From: Zopfochytrium polystomum
Taxonomy: Eukaryota > Chytridiomycota > Chytridiomycetes > Chytridiales > Chytridiaceae
Reading direction: 5' to 3'
DNA length: 64,000 nucleotides
NCBI GenBank assembly: GCA_025765615.1
Contig: JAIVFJ010000007.1
Location: 1-64,000 of the forward strand
Of the stretch, positions 1-10,698 are shown one piece after another. A model generated the notes under the pieces. That model had not been told where the DNA came from. It did not search any database and saw only the letters and a list, made by a program, of their open reading frames with translations. Each line of letters starts with the position of its first letter. The stretch's first letter is position 1. A program made the position numbers and the translations under genes.

Positions 1-357
1 ACTTGCTGTCGAAAAAGCGGCACCAAATCCTTTGGGGAGCGCTCCTTCGTATCCCACCTTGTTGGTGTGGGTGTTGTCCAGCTCGAAGGACAGGGTTCAA
101 CTCTATCCGTTGCATATCTCTTGCAGTCGCGAAAACCTACCGCGCTGCAGACATCTTCCCAAGCTGCAAAACGCTTCCGAAAGATTCGGGACCGATATTC
201 AACCGCAACCTGGCACGACAAACGTCGTTACGCATTGGCACCGGCATCGTACAAATTGCCTGCTGTTTCTTGCTTAATCTCGTTCACTCCGCCTTGACGC
301 TTATGATCACCAAATTCACTCTGTCGCCCTCCGTCATTCTGGAACACGCGCAAAATA

Positions 358-1335
358 ATGTTATGCAGCAGCTTCTTCCGCCATCCGCCAAAAGCGTTTA
401 CGCCGGCCGAGCTTGAGCCATTCCTCAGCCAACAGCTTGCCGCGGTCAATCAGGGATGGCTCGGAGGCATAGCCCTCGACGCGGCAGCGGCTTACCAGCG
501 ACTCACGGATGAGCCCAATCTCTGCCGTCCGCCTGGAGAGCCCACGGACGTCCTCCTGCAGTTTTGCACCATTCTCGCTTGCATTCGCGACGGCACGTTG
601 GACAGAGGCACTGCATTCGACGTCATGGATAGGACATTGTCCCCTTCCCGCGCGGTTGGCCGCACCCTGGTAGCCACCTTTTCGGACCTGGTCAAAGAAG
701 CCCACGCCCAGGCCACATGGCACCTTCCCAAGGAAACGCTCGATCGCATTCTCCGCTCTCACATCGCCCGCCTCGTCGTCGAGCTCCCAAAGTCCTCCGC
801 GGCCGGCGCGGGCCCGCTCAGTCTCGTCCTCGCACCCGTCCTCCTCAGCGGCGCAACGCTTCTCGCCGTGCTCGAAGGCCGCTCCCCGGGATCCATCACC
901 GTGAGCGAGCTCGTGGCGCAGTACCTTCGCGACCGCTGGCACCGGCCCGCAAGCCTCGGCGCCACCGCCCCCGGCGCCGACGCCGGCGTGCACGTCACCG
1001 ACGAAGGTGACGACAGGTACTTTGCGTCTGCAGGATTCGGCGGCGTCGACCTTGTGCTCGGACCCGTCGGCGCGCGGGTCGAGGGACCCAGCGCGAGCAT
1101 CGAAGCGCTGTCCGGGCCGAACGTCTTGGGCGCCTACGCGAACCCGAAGCTGGCGCGCGTCGAGGTCGACCTGGGCATTTCGAAGATCGAGGCGGACTTG
1201 AACCTCAGGACCGGAGTGCACGCTGGGCAGGAAGGCGTCGGAGTGTCGGTTCTGGGCCTCGGGTTTGAGGTCGGCGCGACGTCGGGGTTGAAGCTGGCCA
1301 CCCCGCTTGGGAGCATTTCACTTTTTGGTCTCTAG
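358..1335 (+). CDS. Uncharacterised 325-aa protein with Gly/Val-rich beta-like C-terminus
   Basis: This is an open frame of 325 codons from an ATG at 358 to TAG at 1333-1335. It is strongly GC-rich in the second half and has no internal break. Residues about 1-190 look helical and contain a hydrophobic stretch near residues 150-170 (LSLVLAPVLLSGATLLAVLE). Residues about 215-325 are rich in Gly, Val, Ala and Ser, with alternating hydrophobic residues and short repeats such as GPSASIEAL, GVHAGQEGVGVSVLGLGFEV and TPLGSISLFGL, which suggest a beta-sheet domain. I do not recognise the family. An upstream exon cannot be excluded, because the first codons (MLCSSFF) do not look like a classical signal peptide. 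The gene lies just outside arm A of the inverted duplication. Confidence 0.6.
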   Translation: MLCSSFFRHPPKAFTPAELEPFLSQQLAAVNQGWLGGIALDAAAAYQRLTDEPNLCRPPGEPTDVLLQFCTILACIRDGTLDRGTAFDVMDRTLSPSRAVGRTLVATFSDLVKEAHAQATWHLPKETLDRILRSHIARLVVELPKSSAAGAGPLSLVLAPVLLSGATLLAVLEGRSPGSITVSELVAQYLRDRWHRPASLGATAPGADAGVHVTDEGDDRYFASAGFGGVDLVLGPVGARVEGPSASIEALSGPNVLGAYANPKLARVEVDLGISKIEADLNLRTGVHAGQEGVGVSVLGLGFEVGATSGLKLATPLGSISLFGL

Positions 1336-1984
1336 ACCCCTTTCATAAACGCATAATTTCTTTTATGTATGGCCTCGCGTATTCGAACATTTCCGAGCCA
1401 TCAAAGTTAAATTCTCGCAGACTGCTAGTATTTGCTTTCTTCTATTCTTTAATTTTCTTTCTTTTTTCTATTGGGCAATCTCTTGATGAAAACTCGTGAA
1501 GAAACGCCATGGACCCGGTGCGTTTGACTTATGTACTTTCTGCCTTGCCCAAGGCGAAGCGTGATCTGCCGAGTTTGTCACGTTGACAACAAGGTAGTTC
1601 CTTCATGGTTTCTGCGTCAATCAGCAAAGCTTGGCAACAAGCTTATTCTTCAGTTTGACTGAGCGAAAAGCTCATGTTTTAGTGAGTTTGTCCAGCACTT
1701 TGGCGGGCTACTCTGCCCGAAAGCAATCGAGGTAGGATGACGGACTTACGCAGGTTCAAGTACCCGTTGGTGTCGATGAGTACGACTGCAATAGTCCGCT
1801 AGGTGTTCTGCTTCGTCAGAAGTTGCCTGCTGCTGTCTTGGTTTTGCGACGACTCGATGCAGGCGGTGGCATCAAGCTTGCGCCGGCTGGGGGGTAGTTC
1901 ATTGTAGAGCGTGCCTTGAGCGAACAACATTCGTCGATTGGACGAGTGTAAACTCTCGTGCCAGAATTGGACAAAGACGGAGAA
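1336..1984. other. Intergenic, no gene recognised
   Basis: This stretch is AT-richer than the flanking exon. The short open frames on the minus strand (1799-2059) have no recognisable domain and overlap the ragged edge of the inverted duplication. Confidence 0.5.
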
Positions 1985-2099
1985 AATCCACAAGGTGCGT
2001 GGCAACGAGTGGGCAGGGAAAGCAATGGCCGCAAGCCAAGCGCCAGGTTGCAGCCACATGAATGATTTGAAGGTCTCTTAAGAGGAAAGCGATGCAGAG

Positions 2100-2552
2100 C
2101 TAGAAACGACAGAGCTCCTTTACTAAGTCAGGGTCGCAACGATTATCGTAGGCCCGAAAAGACTCCAACAGATTGCGTGCCGGGCCTGCAACACCATCTG
2201 CTCCTTCGCAAAGGCGTCGCAGCCGGATCAACCGCGCCTCAAGCATGAGAACAACATGCGTCGGCAGCCTCCTGTCCGGCCTCTTCACAAATTTCCGCAA
2301 CTTCCTCAATGCCCCGTTAACGTTTCCGTCAAAAACCATGTCCACAACGGCTCCCAGCGTTGCGACGCACAGCTTGACAAACGGTTTTGCACCAGACCGC
2401 CGTGCTTGCCTTCGCATGGAGCGCGTGATTTCGCGGGCGCACTCGGCGGTTCGACGTTGGTGGCTCATATCCAGAGTGCCGGCCTCCTGAAGGGAGAGCC
2501 CCATGCCGAGCAGCAGAATGGCAACTATGAGGCAAGTAAAGGGAATGCCCAT
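2100..2552 (-). CDS. Possible terminal exon of the cyclase-like gene, or separate 150-aa protein
   Basis: An open frame runs from ATG (2550-2552) to TAG at 2100. It begins with a hydrophobic helix (FTCLIVAILLLGMGLSLQEA), followed by a basic, helical region typical of TPR-like repeats (LRKLRKFVKRPDRRL, LMLEARLIRLRRLCEGADG). A pyrimidine-rich acceptor (ctattcttag) sits directly before the ATG on the coding strand, so this may be the last exon of the cyclase-like gene just upstream (stop at 2887) rather than an independent gene. In arm B the same ATG reads TTG, which fits an internal exon. Arm B also has a one-base insertion in the middle of this frame. Function unknown. Confidence 0.45.
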   Translation of the reverse strand: MGIPFTCLIVAILLLGMGLSLQEAGTLDMSHQRRTAECAREITRSMRRQARRSGAKPFVKLCVATLGAVVDMVFDGNVNGALRKLRKFVKRPDRRLPTHVVLMLEARLIRLRRLCEGADGVAGPARNLLESFRAYDNRCDPDLVKELCRF

Positions 2553-2886
2553 CCCCTAAGAATAGCAAAGATTAATCAACTCGTCTGTTTTGCTACCACT
2601 TCTTCCCCTTACAAATTGGACTGGCACTGTATCCAAGCCAGTACAAAGTTCCGTTGTGAGGGCAAAGAATCCATTGAGGCTGTCGAACAGCGCTAGACGG
2701 CGTTCAATGAGGAGAATGGAACAGCAAATGCAGTTAAGAGAAATATAGTGCCGATTTAAGCGGTTAAGAGCTTCGAGTCCCAGGCTCTGGAAGGAGGATT
2801 TTTGAGAACAACAAAATGATGAGATTTCCTCTGAAGCTTATCCAACTGGAGTGGGGGTGGTGGTGAAATGTGATCGCTCAAAAGGG

Positions 2887-5800
2887 TCATGAACCTACGG
2901 CGCAAGCAGGCTCGTTCTTGGCAAGCAAGGCAATAACTGATTCTGCCTCGGAAAAGTCAGTCCGAAATGCGTTCTGCAGCGCAAAGCAGCTTCGAAGGTG
3001 GAGAACGAACTTGCGATCGACGCAGAACTTTTGGGCTCTCTCGTAAACCTCGCCAAGGACAAACCTTCCGTCCTCCTTCGTTTCGGGCTGAAATTTTCCC
3101 AGCCTGGAGCAAATTTCAATAATTAACTTTGCGGAGCGGCATGAACAAAAAAACATCATGCCTAACGTTAAAAGGAACCACAGGAGCGTAAACCAGTGGG
3201 TCTTCGCCCTTTCCTGAAACTCATTTCCGGATGCCCTCCAGCAGGCCACGCTTTCGCAGAGGAGGACCACCTCCTCGAAATCTGCAGTGCTCTTTCGAAG
3301 AAAAGATATCACTGCTGCTATTGCCTTGCAGTCTGCCGTGTACTCCAATTCTCGTGGAGTCACCCCCTCAGCAAGAAACGCCTCTGCTGCTTGAAAGCAT
3401 CTTTCACTTTGTGACTTTAACCCGAAGCCAAACAGCATGATTCCCAAACGGTGGTAACTTTGCTTGAAACGCCAAATCCAGAATGCATCGTCAGAAACTG
3501 CTCCAATCCCAATTGTTGAAAGAAAAACAGTAGCCATCTGAAGGTACACAAAGTCCAACCCGTCGAGCTTCGCAAAGAAGAATAAGGCAACAGCCGTTTC
3601 CAAAATGGTTATAATGCTGTCCAACCGAATAAGACCTTCACCGGATTCAGCTGCATCGGCCCACGTATCCAGTTGCTCATGCGGATGAATAGTTGAAATC
3701 TTTCCTCTGCGTTGACTTGATAGTCCTTTCGGAAAAGCAAGTGGAAACGATTCGGCGAGGAACTTTGCACAAATGTTGAGCGCTTTGAGTGAATTCACGC
3801 GGAGAATTGATCTCAAAATGTTCAAACATTGCATGGTAGACTTTATGACAGTAAGCAAACTTTTTGCAGGAACTGCGAATGAAGCTCCGGCGAGTCGCAG
3901 GAGTTGCGAAGCTGCTGAAACTGTTTGTGCTGTATCCCTATGACGCCATGCAGGGGGGAAATGCCACATTTATCAGCATCACCTGGCAAAGATAATCTTC
4001 CGATATTTACCCATTTTGGAAGAAGATTTCCATTTGAAGTCGTAGGTCTCTCATCTTCGCCGTCATGGACAGACTCTCAAAGTAATTGCCATCTATATTG
4101 ATCAGCATCACTCTGTAATTCAGGGCTTCTTCGAAATGCCGCGCCTCTGCAGCTGCAACAAAGCCTTTATACAAGTACTCTGCTTTCATTTGAGACTCTT
4201 CCTTGAGCTGCATGACATGGTGGATTATGGTTGGAAGCATGAGATCGTCGCTGCCGTCTTGGTCAAGCCGCCCTATCAACAAAGTGATCAGTTTGCGGCG
4301 AATTGTTTCCCGTTGATGCGGCAGAAGGGCAGCAATGACACTGCGATAGATAAGAAAGTGGCAAAAGGCGCAAGAATCGGCATCTGTTGGGTCGACCTCG
4401 ACAAAGCCAAAGCGATCGGCAGCCTCCAGCATTCTCTTTATCGAACCCACGGACAAATCCTCCCCTTCTGATGCCTTGAGAGCATTGAGTAGCTCTGACA
4501 AAGTCTGAAGACTAAAGTACTGGCCGATTATAGCAGCTACTGATATGATTTGACGTAACTGCTCAGGAAGCGAATCCAACCTTTCGTTGGAAATCTTGTC
4601 AATCAGAAAAGACTTTTTTCCATAAGCACTTACTGTGCAGATACTGCACCACCGATTTCAGATTCGGTTTGTTCCCTCGGCAATCCCGATTTGGACTTTG
4701 GGAGGTTGATTTGCGTTTTCGCTGTCGCTAAAATAACGTGCAATGCGATGGGAATTCCGTTTGACCTTTCAATAATCTCCTGCATCAGCTCGTCGCTGAC
4801 AGCAATAGACTGACTTATGTAAGCGCGAACTGCCTGCGTTTTCAATGGTCCCAACTCAATAGTGTGAGTGCATTGGTCTTTGATGACATCAAACAACTCG
4901 TGGTGCAACCACTCCTTGAGTTGCAGTTAATGTTTGTGTTGTGGCAGTTTTTATCACGTACTTCTCGCTTTCTTCCAAGTATGACGAATAATACTTGTGG
5001 GCAAAGCTTCATAATCATTGGAATAACTCTAAGCGATTCTTTGTCTATCCACTTGTTTTACAAGAGTTAGTATTTCTCTCGAGAAAGCCGGATTACCTGC
5101 CCGTCGTCGCAAGCAATGATAACACTCAAGCCTAACTTAGCCACGGAGTCCAGTATTCTCGCAATAATAGATGCAAGCGCGGCAGCTGTGTCCCCAGTTG
5201 AAGGGTATGTTTCTTTTGGCAGTTGTAATCCAGGAACCATTCCTAAAACGCCCAAGCCTCCACTTTCGATTTGTGAAACCATGTCAAAGAGAAAACTGGA
5301 ACACCGGTCGAACTGAGTGGAATTTCCACGATGACGCAGCAGTGAAAGCGAATGACTAGAACTTATTTGTATAGCTGTGCGAATGTTCCCAGCTGCAAAA
5401 TCGCTGGGTTTCAGGCCAGCGGAAATAAGCCGAGCACTCAGAGCTCGAAGAATAAGGCCAAGAAATGCGAATGAGGTTTTCTGCTTCATTTCATGGGCAA
5501 CGGAGGAGCTGGTTATCACCATCAGAATGAATATAACTCCAGCTTGCCACAGGCTTGCTTCGAAGTGCTTATCAAAGAAAGAGACAATGTTCACTAACCA
5601 CAATATGCATCGTGAGGACTCTTCAAACTGCCTGAAAGCGTGGTGGGCAATTGCTGACTTTCCGTATCCCGACCTTGCCAAAATAAATATTCTTTGATTT
5701 GGAGCGCCTTGGTTCCACTCCCGAACGACCTCATTTATGAGCTGCATTTCGGTCGCTCGTCCTACAAGCTCACGGTCAGGGACAAAAGCCTTTTCCAAGC

Positions 5801-7560
5801 TCTTGTCCTTTTCTTTGACAAGCTTGTACACAGGCAGCGGTCGGTCAAAGCCTGCGAAATCAGTGAGAAAAACGTGGCGATGAAAATGAATTGGAATAAC
5901 CTCTCAGAGACATATGAGCTGGTGATTTGTGGAACTCATATTGATTCTTGCACGCTTGAAAAGTGCTATCATCACAATACAAAGAAATAGAGCTGTGCAC
6001 ATCTTTGCCAAAAAATGTTTCGCCATCCATGCACATCAACCGTGCGGCAAGGTTCACCGTTGTTCCCATCACAGTTCCATCCTTGCGAGTGTCGTTTCCA
6101 ATCAGCCCTGCATACACTGTTCCAGTCGCAACACCAATGGTTGCACCTTGAAGCTGCTGGTGCATATTAGATGATGCTTCTTCCATCTTTCGAACGCTTT
6201 CTGCGAAATCCAGGCAGCCTTGCACAGCGTACAGAGACTCCGACCGTTGGTGTGCTGAGCCACGAAGACCCCAGACAGCCAGCGCTGTGAAGGCTTTGTC
6301 GTCAAAGTTGACTTGCCGAAGGCTCCCTTCGTGCTTGTCAACGCATGCGATGACTGCTTGGGCGACGGATTGTGCGGCGTTGATGGACTCGGGATTGACA
6401 GAACAGTTGAGAACTCCTGGAAACCGAAAGAATGCAACGGCAACGCAACGAAGGTCGCTGTAATTGTCTGTCAAATGCTTCATGGGGCTTGGCGACGACA
6501 ACCGTGAAGCGCGTCGTGGAACTCGTGAAAGAGAATAGACCTCCTGTGCTTCGTCCGCAAATCCTTCTTTGATCAAGTACTGCACCACCGATGACTCAAT
6601 GTATCGCATTCCGCGAACGCGATCAAGTTCGTTCTCTGGAAACTGGCCTGTCGCTCTCTCAGTGCTGGTGCTGGTGCTGGAAGCGAGGCCGTTCAACTTC
6701 TCAAGAAACGAATCAGCAATGTCGCCGTCATTCAATACAACATCCATTTGTTCTTCTCCTCCGAGTCTTAGGCGTTGCTGCAAAAGTCCTGAGGCTACAT
6801 ATTGACGAAAAGTCCTGTTTATGGCATCCACATATTCCTTGGACATGGCCAGTTGACCACGGTGCCCCAAATCCAACATAGTTGCTGCCTCAACAACAGC
6901 AGCACCGGCGATCAAATACTCGCGCCGCGGATATCTTCCAGTCAGCACCGTCTCGTTCTGCCCCAAGTGGATGTGGCTGACGCAACCGTAACCGATTCCC
7001 ACGTGGATGCCGACTGTAGCTCCACCGTCATTGTCTTCAAAATCAATTGATAGTCCCTTCCTTAAATAGTCGGAGAAGCTCAAGGCAGCATACAAAGGAC
7101 TCCACCAGGAGCTCTTGCTGTCGTGAACTGCTGCAAGAAGGCTCTGACCTTTGATTGATCAGATGGTACGTAAATAACTCGTGATTTTCAGGGAGCAGTC
7201 CGCGGAATTGATTGCCATACCAGCACACGACAGCCGAGTCGCCGGCGAACTTCACGATTGAGCCGGATCTTCTATAGACGCGCTCAATAATCCTGTCGAA
7301 AGGGCTGTTGATGGCGTCCACCAGCTCGGCAGCGCCATCACTTCCGTGTTCGCGAAAAAGTCGCGTCGTCAACAGTGTAAAGCCTTTGGTCGCACACGGG
7401 GGCTGTAAGTTCAGGAGCAAGGCTTTGCAACGAGCTTACCAGATATGTCAATGACTGCTGCGATTCCGTGAGGATCATGCTCAGCGAAAGGGAGCTGAAT
7501 ATGCGCGGCAGATTTCTTGCAGACTTTTATTAGAACGTGCTGGGGAAGGTACTCTATCAT
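2887..7560 (-). CDS. Soluble adenylyl-cyclase-like protein (C1-C2 cyclase, P-loop ATPase, helical repeat tail), copy A
   Basis: The order of domains matches the bicarbonate-responsive soluble adenylyl cyclase (ADCY10) family. The start is ATG 7560. C1 holds VIDISGFTLLTT, split by a 56-bp intron (7384-7439), and KFAGDSA, so both metal-binding Asp residues are present. C2 (about 6480-5900) holds GVATGTVYAGL and TVNLAARLM, which supply the Asn/Arg pair. A 49-bp intron (5852-5900) joins SLRG to FDRPLPVYKLV. Then come a P-loop (ARSGYGKSA), a Walker B (VIIACDDGQ) and a long helical, TPR-like C-terminus ending at 2887. Further short introns have actaac-like branch sites (for example after DDGQ). One frame break lies at about 7053-7062, where arm B stays in frame. 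The junctions near 4615 and 3970-4020 are unresolved. The gene is predicted to make cAMP in the cytosol if intact. Confidence 0.8.
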
Positions 7561-7738
7561 GAGAGGCGTTTGTCAACACTTCATGAACAATGTGCAACTA
7601 AACCGTATCAACGTAATCGCAATGGTCTCGGCAGACTTGTTAATGAACCTGGTTGTTAATTTGGCGTATCCGTCGACACCTTGCTGCGTGGATGTCGTTT
7701 GTGCATTTCAGCTGACATCGAAAAGAAAGAAAGGAAAC
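7561..7738. promoter_or_regulatory. Bidirectional intergenic promoter region (cyclase-like / GNAT)
   Basis: Only 178 bp separate the cyclase-like ATG (7560, minus) from the GNAT ATG (7739, plus). Both genes must therefore draw their proximal promoters from this interval or from within each other. The arrangement is kept in arm B. No defined factor site or TATA box was recognised. Confidence 0.5.
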
Positions 7739-8443
7739 ATGAGCGCGTCGGAGCAGCAGGCAGATCTGCTTGCCGACTTGCCCTCGCCACTGCTGCCGTC
7801 CCCACTGATTGCCCTCACCACCAACGCGCTGTCCACCCCGCGCCTGACACTCCGCTTTCCGGACCCGAATCCCATCACCGGCGACGCCCCGCGCCTCACG
7901 GCTGCGATCCTGGTCTCGCTGCCGGCCCTCCGAGCCACCATCCCCTTTGTGCCGTGGGTCCGCGACGCACCATACCCGGACGACGTCCACGCAGCAGTCC
8001 TCGCCGATCGCCGCGCGGCCTGCGAGAAGGGCACGGACGTGCAGCTGGTCGTTGTGGAAACCGCGTCCGGATTAGTCGTTGGAGGGGCCGGCGTTCGGTG
8101 GCGCCGGCCGGGTCCTGCCGACAGTGAGCGCAAAGATGACGGCGGAGCATGGCATCTGGGCTACTGGATCCGATCAGACTGCACAGGTTGCGGTTATGCA
8201 ACAGAAGCGGCCCGCTGTGTGCGGGATGCTGTTTTTGGTCAGGTCGAGGAGCTCGCGCATCTTGAGCTGTGGTGCGCTGTTGACAACATTGGAAGCCGTC
8301 GGGTGGCTGGTGCGGTGGGGTTCCGAGAGGTCGGAATGGCGAGATTTTCGTTCGAGGACAAGGACTTGGAAGTGCTCTATCGAATGACGCGGGAGGAGTG
8401 GGTCCAATTTAAGTCAAGAGTCTCTGATGTAAAGATCGTGTAA
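7739..8443 (+). CDS. GNAT-family N-acetyltransferase (RimJ/RimL-like), copy A
   Basis: This is a 234-aa protein from ATG 7739. The open frame extends further 5' but without family similarity, and the purine-rich leader aaaggaaac precedes this ATG. The second half carries the acetyl-CoA site of the GNAT fold: LGYWIRSDCTGCGYATEA (the GxGxAT loop), then LELWCAVDNIGSRRVAGAVG and FREVG, typical of the Acetyltransf_3/RimJ-RimL branch that acetylates protein N-termini or small amines. The N-terminal part (LRFPDPNPITGDAPRL) is the usual beta-alpha start. The substrate cannot be read from the sequence. It is divergent from the cyclase-like gene and convergent with the SARAH-like gene. The copy in arm B has at least three frameshifts. 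Confidence 0.85.
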   Translation: MSASEQQADLLADLPSPLLPSPLIALTTNALSTPRLTLRFPDPNPITGDAPRLTAAILVSLPALRATIPFVPWVRDAPYPDDVHAAVLADRRAACEKGTDVQLVVVETASGLVVGGAGVRWRRPGPADSERKDDGGAWHLGYWIRSDCTGCGYATEAARCVRDAVFGQVEELAHLELWCAVDNIGSRRVAGAVGFREVGMARFSFEDKDLEVLYRMTREEWVQFKSRVSDVKIV

Positions 8444-8507
8444 AGATGGAAGCGGCAATGTTCTATTTACAATATGATGTGCCTCAAACAAACAGAGGAA
8501 GCAACAT

Positions 8508-8819
8508 TCATGGCAAGTCCATCAACTCTGCTTTTCGCCGTTGGAACTCTTCCAAGTAGCGCTGTTGTATCTCTCGGATCTCAGCCTGTTCTGCTGCCTC
8601 GATCCTCTCCAGGCGTTTTTGCAGCTGCGGCAGAGGTAACGCCCTGCAGATCTCCTGTTGGTGAAAAGAAACATGTGTGATATCAAAGATCAGGCCGCCT
8701 CGATCTGTCAACTCGCCGCATCTTCTCGCCGTCCAACCGAAACAACTTACGAGGCGCAGAGGCGTGAAAGGGGATTGCGCTGGTCGCTGCGTGGGCACTG
8801 TCTGATCATCGCCGCTCAT
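8508..8819 (-). CDS. Tiny SARAH-like coiled-coil protein (two exons)
   Basis: The start is ATG 8817-8819 (MSGDDQTVPTQ). The first exon ends at LRL before a gtaagttg donor, and an intron of about 110 bp ends in accaacag. The second exon reads EICRALPLPQLQKRLERIEA and continues with EIREIQQRYLEEFQRRKAELM to a TGA at 8508-8510. The spliced product is only about 70 aa. The core LQKRL...EIREIQQRY resembles the SARAH dimerisation helix of Hippo-pathway kinases (Mst/Hpo) and RASSF/Sav proteins. No kinase precedes it, because the next gene upstream is the R3HCC1L-like gene, which ends at 8954. It may be a stand-alone SARAH peptide or simply an unrelated short coiled coil. Confidence 0.5.
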   Translation of the reverse strand: MSGDDQTVPTQRPAQSPFTPLRLVSCFGWTARRCGELTDRGGLIFDITHVSFHQQEICRALPLPQLQKRLERIEAAEQAEIREIQQRYLEEFQRRKAELMDLP

Positions 8820-8953
8820 GTTGGCAGCCACGTGAGTTTCGGCTGGATGGCAAGGCGGCTGATATGTGCTTGTTGAGGTACGAAAAGTTCAAGTGCAGAA
8901 AGATTCCAAAATAATCCCCCCTATTCCCCCGTTCCATCCCCACCAAGCGCAAA

Positions 8954-10503
8954 CTAGTCGTTCCACGCGGCCTCGGCGCGGGCTTCCCGCGCCTTCCGCT
9001 CCATACGCTCCAAATCGCGTTGCTCTTTGCAATTAATGGAAACAGGGACAGCATCGTAGTACGGGCTGGTAAATCATCTCATCGGCTGAACTGCAAACGC
9101 AAGTAACTTTATCTGGACTTTACCTTGAGCTTGTTGAAACTTTAGCCTTTCGAGCTCTAACTCGCTTTCCGTCTTCTTTTTGGGACGGACACCGAGAGCC
9201 CCAGCAATTAAGCGGCGTGCTACAGAGTCTAAAGGCGAGTAAGCTTCTTGCCCGCGACAACCCGCCCAGTTCACTTGCCTGTTTTCACTGGACGCGGCGA
9301 ATTATCTTCTGCTCGTACGTTAAGGTACAGGACATTCAGATTTTCAGTCTGCTTCCAGTCGAGAGGTCCACATACCTGTTCTATCTTCTGGAGATTCTGT
9401 TGACGGTTTAACCTAAAACCAGTGAGTAAGTTTAGTGAACGGAAAAGGCGAGAGTCCCACTTTAACAAAAGGATGCGAAAGAGAATGCGCGTAAGCTCTT
9501 TTTGCTGGGTGGAGGGAAGACGCAGTCAGCCAATTTCAGGCCATTAAACGCTACCCTCGCTGTCCACCTTACCGATTGACTCTGACTGGAACGTAACATA
9601 AGCCCTGCTGTCTGATATCCACTTTATCCGGATCGTGCTTGCGTCTTCCACGCATTCTCGAAAAACGTCGATGACATCTTCCGTTTTGAACCGCGTCGGA
9701 AAATCGAAGCACTCTATCGTCCGCGTTCCCGTCCAGTCCAGCTTTGCGGGTTCCGTGGCCGGGGGCGCGCGGCCGGCACCCTTCCGCGGGCTCACGCGTA
9801 CGCTGATACTGTCAGCATTGGTCTCCCACCCGTCTTCGTCGCCGCTGTCTGCGTCGGCCGGTGATGGGCTGCTGGCGCTGGCGCCGCCCGCAGCAGCAGC
9901 GTCAAGAACTTTTGGTGGGGAGATGGACGATCGGGCGAGATCGTCCGCCAGCGCCGACATTGAAAGCGGACGCCCCGGCGGCCGCTGACCAGCGCCGCGG
10001 TCCGAGGGCCGTGGAATCGCCTTTGCCGATGACGAAGGTTTGGAGGGTGGGTACACTCGGATCTGCTGTAGTGCTGCAGTCGAGCGGTGCGGCTGCGGCT
10101 CGACCGGGGCGGGCTCGGGTGTGGTTGGCTGGAGGAGGTGGCTTGGGGCTCGGAACGTACCGCGACCGCGCTTGATCGGAGCACTGGTGGTTAGGGTCAC
10201 GGGTGAGGAGTTTGTGGACGATAGGTCAGCCGCGCTGCGGGTGGCTCGTAGGAAAGGTGTGGAGGTAGTTGGTCTGGGATCCGGAGTGTGGCGGGGAGGA
10301 GAGTTCGACGTTGATGGGGCGGAGCCGTCGTGCGGCGGCGAAGGCGGAGAGGTGGGCAGCGCTAAGAGGAAACGGTCGGACGATGCTATTGAAATGACTC
10401 CTGTGTCGTCAGCCGGGGCTGCTGGCGATGCTGCAGCAGCGGCGGCGGCGGCGGCTGCGGCTCGCCGGTGAGGAGGGATAAAGATGCCACCCTTTCGCTC
10501 CAT
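8954..10503 (-). CDS. R3HCC1/R3HCC1L-like RRM-type protein
   Basis: Exon 1 starts at ATG 10503 (MERKGGIFIPPHRR), followed by an Ala tract and a long Pro/Ser-rich disordered region. It ends with an RRM-like unit (IECFDFPTRFKTEDVIDVF, IKWISDSRAYVTF) typical of R3H and coiled-coil proteins. The splice donor is at 9572. Later exons give AKRAYAHSLSHPFVK, VKPSTESPEDRT, then SVARRLIAGALGVRPKKK, a family signature, and finally EQRDLERMERKAREARAEAA with a TAG at 8954-8956. Introns are about 40-60 bp. The N-terminal R3H domain of animal members is not evident. The protein is probably an RNA-associated factor; its precise role is unknown. Confidence 0.75.
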
Positions 10504-10698
10504 GTGGCGATGACGAGTTTTAATGGCGCCCGTGTCACGGCCAGCGGAAGCTACGGCTGAAGGTCACAAAGCAAGGCTTTTAGGTGGTTGCAATCAACAG
10601 TTCCTCATCAATACAACGGCAAGAAAGAGATATGGTGGTCTGCACATTTCGCATAGTCTCTTAATACGTCGCCCCGGTCTCAACTCATCGAATGCACC

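Larger units (their letters stand above)
1985..8615. repeat. Arm A of a ~6.6-kb inverted segmental duplication
   Basis: Read as reverse complement, this segment matches 47420-54065 almost base for base over most of its length. The match covers the tail ORF, the cyclase-like gene, the divergent GNAT gene and the last ~100 bp of the SARAH-like gene. Left of 2100 the match weakens but continues to about 1985 (shared tract around ttgctttccctgcccactcg read on the minus strand). Arm A looks parental. The small SARAH-like gene at its right edge is whole here but truncated in arm B, and the GNAT frame is open only here. Confidence 0.9.

Noticed and set aside
7384..7439. Premature end of the first cyclase exon as a pseudogene mark
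   Set aside because: Splicing gtaagc...accaaag joins IDISG to FTLLTT exactly as in the family, so it is a true intron conserved in both arms.
10040..10471. Long plus-strand frame opposite the R3HCC1L-like exon
   Set aside because: It is a GC-driven shadow of the minus-strand coding exon, whose family motifs and splice sites are clear.
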